Below, piece by piece: positions 59,320 through 64,000 of a stretch of DNA of 64,000 nucleotides. Every line of letters starts with the position of its first letter. The first letter of the stretch is position 1. The notes below the pieces were generated by a model. That model was given only the letters and a program-made list of their open reading frames with translations, was not told the DNA's origin and did no database searches. Position numbers and translations under genes: made by a program. Source of the DNA: Arctopsyche grandis (Eukaryota; Arthropoda; Insecta; Trichoptera; Hydropsychidae); contig NC_135361.1 of the NCBI RefSeq assembly GCF_051622035.1, positions 4,221,001 to 4,285,000 of the forward strand. The letters run 5' to 3'.

Positions 59320-60368
59320 CAGCGGTTTCCAAACTGGGAGGCGCGCCTCCCTGGGGAGGCGCGGACTATTGCCAGGGGAGGCGCCAAAACTTTTTAATAA
59401 AAAAATAATTTTCATACCATAATATCTACAAATAAATAAAACTTCATATCGTAGCTTAACAGTAAAAATTCAATGCATGAATGTTTATTTTTCTTTCATT
59501 TTTATATAATTTTACTGTCCAATTTGCCAATTTGGTTAAAATATTTGGAAAATTGAGCGGTTTAAATAAATCAATGCGGGGATCACAAATACATCTACTT
59601 TTTCAAAAAGACAATTAAAAAGTTGAAGTTATGGAAATCAAATTTACAAAAGAATGAGTTGGATATGTTTTCACTTTCCAAAGATTTCTGGGCCACAGCC
59701 AATATTGAAGCAAGTAAAAATGTTTTTACTGACCACTTAGATGGTTTAGTGCTGCATTTTTCCAATTATTTCAAAGACATCCATTTCATTTAACTATGTA
59801 CAATGAAGAAGACGAATTCGAGCTGACTACCATCAAAAAAGAAAAAGCGATAGCTCACTAAAACGAAAGTTTCAAAATGAAACCATAATTAAATTTTGGA
59901 TGAATCTTAGTGGAGAGTATGAATCTTTTTATTGCAAAGCAATGCAAATGCTTTTACCGTTTGTAACGTTGAAACGGGCTTTTCGGCACTAGCTGCAATG
60001 AAAACCAAATATCGAGCCAGGTTAATAGTCGAAAAGGAATTACGAGTGGCACTCTCCATATTGCCCCCAAGATTTGATAAACTTTGTGCCAATAAACAAA
60101 AACACCCTTCGCATTAAATTTTGATGTGCTAGATGTAGTTTAATTAGTAATTTAATATAAAAATAAATATACGTGTTCGTATAAATGTATGTCATAGCAA
60201 AACCTTTTTATTATTCTGTCTATTGTAGTGTTCATTATTTTTAAATAAAAGTTTATTATTTAAAACGTGTCTATATTATTATATCTATTAAATAATAAAA
60301 TGAAGGGAGGCGCGGAAAAAAAAATTTTTTTTAGGGAGGCGTAGTCGCATAAAGTTTGGAAACCGCTG
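59320..60368 (+). mobile_element. hAT element (1049 bp) with 8-bp duplication
   Basis: Inverted ends CAGCGGTTTCCAAACT...AGTTTGGAAACCGCTG with GGGAGGCGCG subterminal repeats. Flanks CTTTAAGG (59312..59319) and TTTTAAGG (60369..60376), seven of eight identical. Carries the decayed C-terminal half of a transposase on the + strand. Confidence 0.87.
59590..60117 (+). pseudogene. hAT transposase C-terminal half (ZBED5/SCAND3-like), broken
   Basis: Reading across frames gives KNELDMFSLSKDFWATANIE, then a stretch with several stops, then FTVCNVETGFSALAAMKTKY and RARLIVEKELRVALSILPPR to HPSH and TAA at 60117. The last block (GFSAL..MKTKYR.RL) is the conserved hAT dimerisation region of ZBED5-like proteins. 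At least four stops or frameshifts lie between 59790 and 59930. The first half is missing. Confidence 0.82.
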
Positions 60369-61495
60369 TTTTAAGGTGAAAACACACAAAGAATTACGCT
60401 GTATTTGTGTTCTTTTTAGATAGTTTTGCACATGCAAAAAAAACAGCGATGCCAGATCAAATCTATACCGTCACGTTTCATCGCAAACCTCACCCTTAGG
60501 AGTGTTTTCATTAATATTTTATCCTTGTATTGACAGTGATTCCTATATTTGAAGAAATGTAGGAGAAAATTTTCAAAATAAGATTGTATGAATAGGAAAT
60601 GACATGAAGATACGCCTATAACAGCTGGAGTCTATCTACGAATCCCATACCTCACTTTTGAGTTTTTTCTTACCAGAGATCGTCGGCCAGGATACTTTTC
60701 AGTACAAAAAATGGTTCACTTTTGTCAATTACTATTATTAACCTTTTTATCTGCTGTCTTGCTTTGTAGGAAAATAGTAATTAATTGACTATAGGGAACC
60801 AATTTTGTGCTGAAGATATTCCTGGCTGTCGTCTGTGCTTTTTACCATTAGCTTAGTAACAGCTGTCGACGATACGTAGCCATGAAAATTTTAATGTAAA
60901 TTCATGACAAAACTAATCATTACGTATTTAAAAAATGAAGTAATTTTAAAATTGGTATGAATGTTATTCTGAAGTAATTTTTTTTTAAATTCTTCTGAGA
61001 GAATGGTATTTTTTAAGACATTCTAGAACGCTTTATGTTTTTCGTTATTAAGATTGCTCTGAGTGGCTTTCTCCTTTGTCGCGTTTAATGCATTAAATAC
61101 ACTATATTTAATCTGCAGGACGTTTAAAATTATTTCAGAATTTTCCACGCTTAGGTGAGACGTCGCCGTTTGCCGCCAGGATTGGAATAAACTTGGCGCT
61201 TTTCCTGAAAATGTTTACCCGGTCTGGTGAACTGTTGCGACTCGTTCAATTTTCCATTTCCCGGCGGTTTTCACCGTCTCGTCTGAAAACCGCAATAATG
61301 TGACGAGACATTATGGACCCCGAGGATCTGCGGCAATTTTCGTTCCGATCGAAATTGAATAAACAAGTGGCTTCCATTGTAAAAACACAACCACACATGA
61401 CGCTTCGCTTCTGCGACGGAAAACACGTTACAATGTATTTGCTCTAAACGGAAAATAAATTTTGACAATTCTAAAAAGCTTTTTATTTTATCCTC
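60369..61495. other. Gene-free sequence
   Basis: No supported exon. A partial ATCCTTGTATTGACAGTGAT word occurs at about 60520. 61070..61470 is GC-richer and non-repeated. Confidence 0.35.
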
Positions 61496-61499
61496 AATT

Positions 61500-61860
61500 T
61501 ATACCAGGAAGCCCTAACAGGTAACTCAAATGCACCTTCCTGGCCAGGCACATTGTAAATTTGATACAGTATTATGCAAAGTACATAAATACATAGTAAT
61601 TAACATCAACAGAGAAATTTATGGTCAAATTTGTAAATTTGCAACAATTTATACAATTCAGCGAAATTCTCGATTTACGAGAAATTGGGTAAGGGTGCTA
61701 ATTTGTTGGAACCATTTCAATGAAAATCAGATAAATTGATAGGAAACTCTGATTGGAAACTCTGATAGGAAACTCTGATAGGAAACGATCGACCTGGAGA
61801 TTTGAACCCGTGACCACTCTGTTCAAAGCATTACATGCTAACCTATTCTGATGGTTATAT
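61500..61860 (-). repeat. tRNA-derived SINE, reverse, with triplicated segment
   Basis: 3' hairpin CCAGGAAGCCC...CACCTTCCTGG at the start, then ACCATTTCAATGAAAATCAG. The word (T)GATAGGAAACTCTGA, present once in other copies, occurs about three times at 61737..61785. The head has GAACCCGTGACCACT. Confidence 0.7.
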
Positions 61861-63040
61861 AATTATACTTGAAAATTGTTAAAAACGAAGAGTTGTGTGA
61901 AGAATACGTATCTTGTAATACGTAATATGTGAATGATCAGACTTTGCCGATCTAAAATGTTTCCAATATGAAGCGTAAAATTTAATGTGTAATATTTAGC
62001 AGAACGAGGTAATGGTCTCAGTATGGATATGGCCTCTCAAAGTTTACTACGAGAGATTAACTGAAGAGAAGATTAATGACGAAAGCGTAAGGAGTGGTTT
62101 ATGGCGACGAAACTATGGCTATATAACGTACAAGATTGACGTTATTAATGTTGTCATGTTGGGAGAGATGTGTACAAGAGACGAGACGATGATGCACTTT
62201 TGCCATATATTATATACGAGCTCATTTGATAGGTGTGTCGTAAAAATTAAAGAACGTTCCGATTTATTAGTTTCGTGTATGTGTGAAGATTTGTGACGAC
62301 GGACGAGAGGAGAGACGGGTCAAGTAATGGAAAAAGAAAATGGGTCGTTTGTTCGAGAAGATGCTCGCTCAGCAGGTGCCTACCGTTCTCGTTTATTTTT
62401 CCCGGGAACTTATGATGAATGCGGGAAAAACAAGTTAAGAGTATCGCCATGGGGCAGGTGACCTTTTGCTCATTGTTTGTTGACAGTTCAATCAGGCCGG
62501 CTTTCCTCGCCCAGTTAGCCGCTCCAGTTATTGTCAAAGTTGCAAATTGGATTTTCACAACATTTTAACGAACAGAAAAAAAAAATCGTATACGTATATA
62601 AAGCTGTATACGTTCACGGGTCCGCGGAATCATTTTGAAAAAAGTAATAATTAAAGCAATGAACAAAAAAAAAAGAAAAAGATTTTGCTATTATGTCGAA
62701 AGTGGAACAATGGATGTAATTAAGAAGTGTCTTCCATCCGCGTTCTGCTTTTAAATCTCTGAGGGATTGTGAGCAGTTTCAAATTTTCGAAATGTACCGA
62801 ACCAATTCCATTATCATTAAACGTGAATTAATTTGATGTTGGCATTTTTTATACTCACTGTTTATTTATGAAGTGTAAAAGTTCAAAGATATATTATATT
62901 TTTAATATTTAAAAATATTTTATCAGGCCTAAATTAGAATATATGTATCCCTCATTTAAAAAAATATGTTATATAAAGTTACCAAAATACCTTTCGAACT
63001 ATTAATCACTTTCTTATAATAAGAGGTTGAAAATAATGAT
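61861..63040. other. Gene-free sequence
   Basis: No supported exon. A 94-codon open frame at 62012..62296 has no recognised domain. 62260..62580 is GC-richer. Confidence 0.35.
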
Positions 63041-63049
63041 TCTCATCAC

Positions 63050-63182
63050 TAGAGGTAGGATAGTCACAGTGCTATGCATTGTTCCATTGTTGTAAATCCT
63101 TTGTAAAAAAGGTTCGGCAAACCTTTAATAATGTATTTACAACCTTTGAACAATACGCGGCACCTTCTGGGTCCGGTGACTA
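63050..63182 (-). mobile_element. Small hAT-like MITE (copy 3)
   Basis: Reverse orientation relative to 13011: begins TAGAGGTAGGATAGTCACAG and ends CTTCTGGGTCCGGTGACTA. Flanked by 8-bp CTCATCAC (63042..63049 and 63183..63190). Confidence 0.65.
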
Positions 63183-63213
63183 CTCATCACACTGGAAAAG
63201 TCTTTATGTTTAA

Positions 63214-63736
63214 GAGGGCTGTACACCCGCAACCTTAATTTCGTTACCGTTCCTTTCTTCGATATATATATTGAGTGTATATTGAGTGAATGCGACAATA
63301 TATATATATATCAATATATATATATTGAGTGAATGCGACAGTTGCGCTTCGACCAGATAAAACGTATTTTAAATTGACAAAATCGAGGTTTCGTATTCTC
63401 CTATTTTCTCCTCCAAAACTGGACCAATTTTAAAAAAAAAATCATCATCGGTATGAGAAAGATACTTTCTGCGCATCTATTTGCGTATTTTTTTTAAAAT
63501 CGACCATTAAATAATCACGCTGGACTCGTTTCGTGGGTGTAAAAAAGAGGCGATTTTATAGATGTTTGGCGGCTCCTAGCTCCTATAAAAAATAATTAAT
63601 CAAAAAAATAAAACAATAGATGCACCTCAATGGTGGATATCCAAAGCATATTAAAAAATAATTTCTCTAGTGCCATAATTGAGGAAGGGAGAAGTATAGT
63701 ACGTTTGTATGGACAAGGCGCTGCTGTCCAGCTTTT
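63214..63736. mobile_element. TTAA-flanked non-autonomous element (copy 2)
   Basis: Full-length relative of 19672..20188, bounded by TTAA at 63210..63213 and 63737..63740. The left end GAGGGCTGTACACCC is intact; the right end has changed to CAGCTTTTT. Same internal ATATTGAGTGAATGCGACA duplication and GGGTGTAAAAAAGAGGCGAT. Confidence 0.7.
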
Positions 63737-63740
63737 TTAA

Positions 63741-64000
63741 TGACAGCACTCATATCAGAGGATACTTTCACGGACTTTTGAAAGAAAAATCTATCAAATT
63801 AATTAGATATTCCTTTACAAACAGATTAGTTTAAGTTTAGAATAGTCTTCCCAACAATATAAAAACAAGATGTCTTTCTTACTAAGGGTTTTTGTAATTC
63901 TTCTTTTCCGATATATTTTCTATACTTTTCCGATATTTTTATATATTTTGTTATTTTCTCTTATACCGTATTTTTTTCATGTTCATATTAATTTATATCA
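63741..64000. other. AT-rich end of the window
   Basis: Nothing recognised. Confidence 0.3.

Noticed and set aside
62012..62296. 94-codon frame
   Set aside because: No recognisable domain, no neighbouring exon, composition like flanking non-coding DNA.

Overview
This window looks like nuclear DNA from an insect. It is AT-rich and sparse in genes, with spliced genes (GT/AG introns) and many short transposon copies. I cannot name the order with confidence. Only two host protein-coding genes can be supported, both on the + strand. (1) The 3' part of groucho (TLE-family corepressor) is at 21915..25527: ten exons, from the CcN/SP linker through the complete WD40 propeller to the stop. (2) A complete MFAP1 gene (spliceosomal B-complex protein) is at 32702..36594: nine exons, 465 aa. 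The two genes are about 7 kb apart and show no functional link beyond adjacency. The groucho exons for the N-terminal Q and GP domains were not found. The first 21.9 kb is therefore either a large groucho intron or 5' flank.

Most of the rest is mobile DNA or unassigned sequence. Left third (1..21.9 kb): LINE 3' ends; tRNA-derived SINEs; a Helitron at 8647..10549 carrying about 1.5 kb of GC-rich, hairpin-rich tandem repeats; a foldback element with 9-bp target duplications; a PIF/Harbinger remnant; a TTAA-flanked element. Middle (25.5..40 kb): a Tigger/pogo transposon (27887..29893) with a broken transposase, sitting in another repeat whose unfilled copy survives in MFAP1 intron 6; SINEs; two 158-bp solo-LTR-like elements with 4-bp duplications. 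Right third (40..64 kb): a tandem duplication with long foldbacks that was later hit by a 5'-truncated RTE LINE with an open reading frame; two hAT elements with transposase remnants, both in CTTTAAGG-like sites; two Helitrons joined end to end, the second with nine regularly spaced ACTTCCGG boxes; second copies of the 9-bp foldback and of the TTAA element.

The long open frames on both strands at 8.5..9.6 kb are a by-product of a 90-bp (30-codon) GC-rich repeat and not genes. No CRISPR, rRNA or convincing free-standing tRNA gene was seen. The tRNA-like sequences are SINE heads. Element boundaries come from reading terminal repeats and target duplications by eye. Family names for non-coding elements are inferences from duplication length and end structure.
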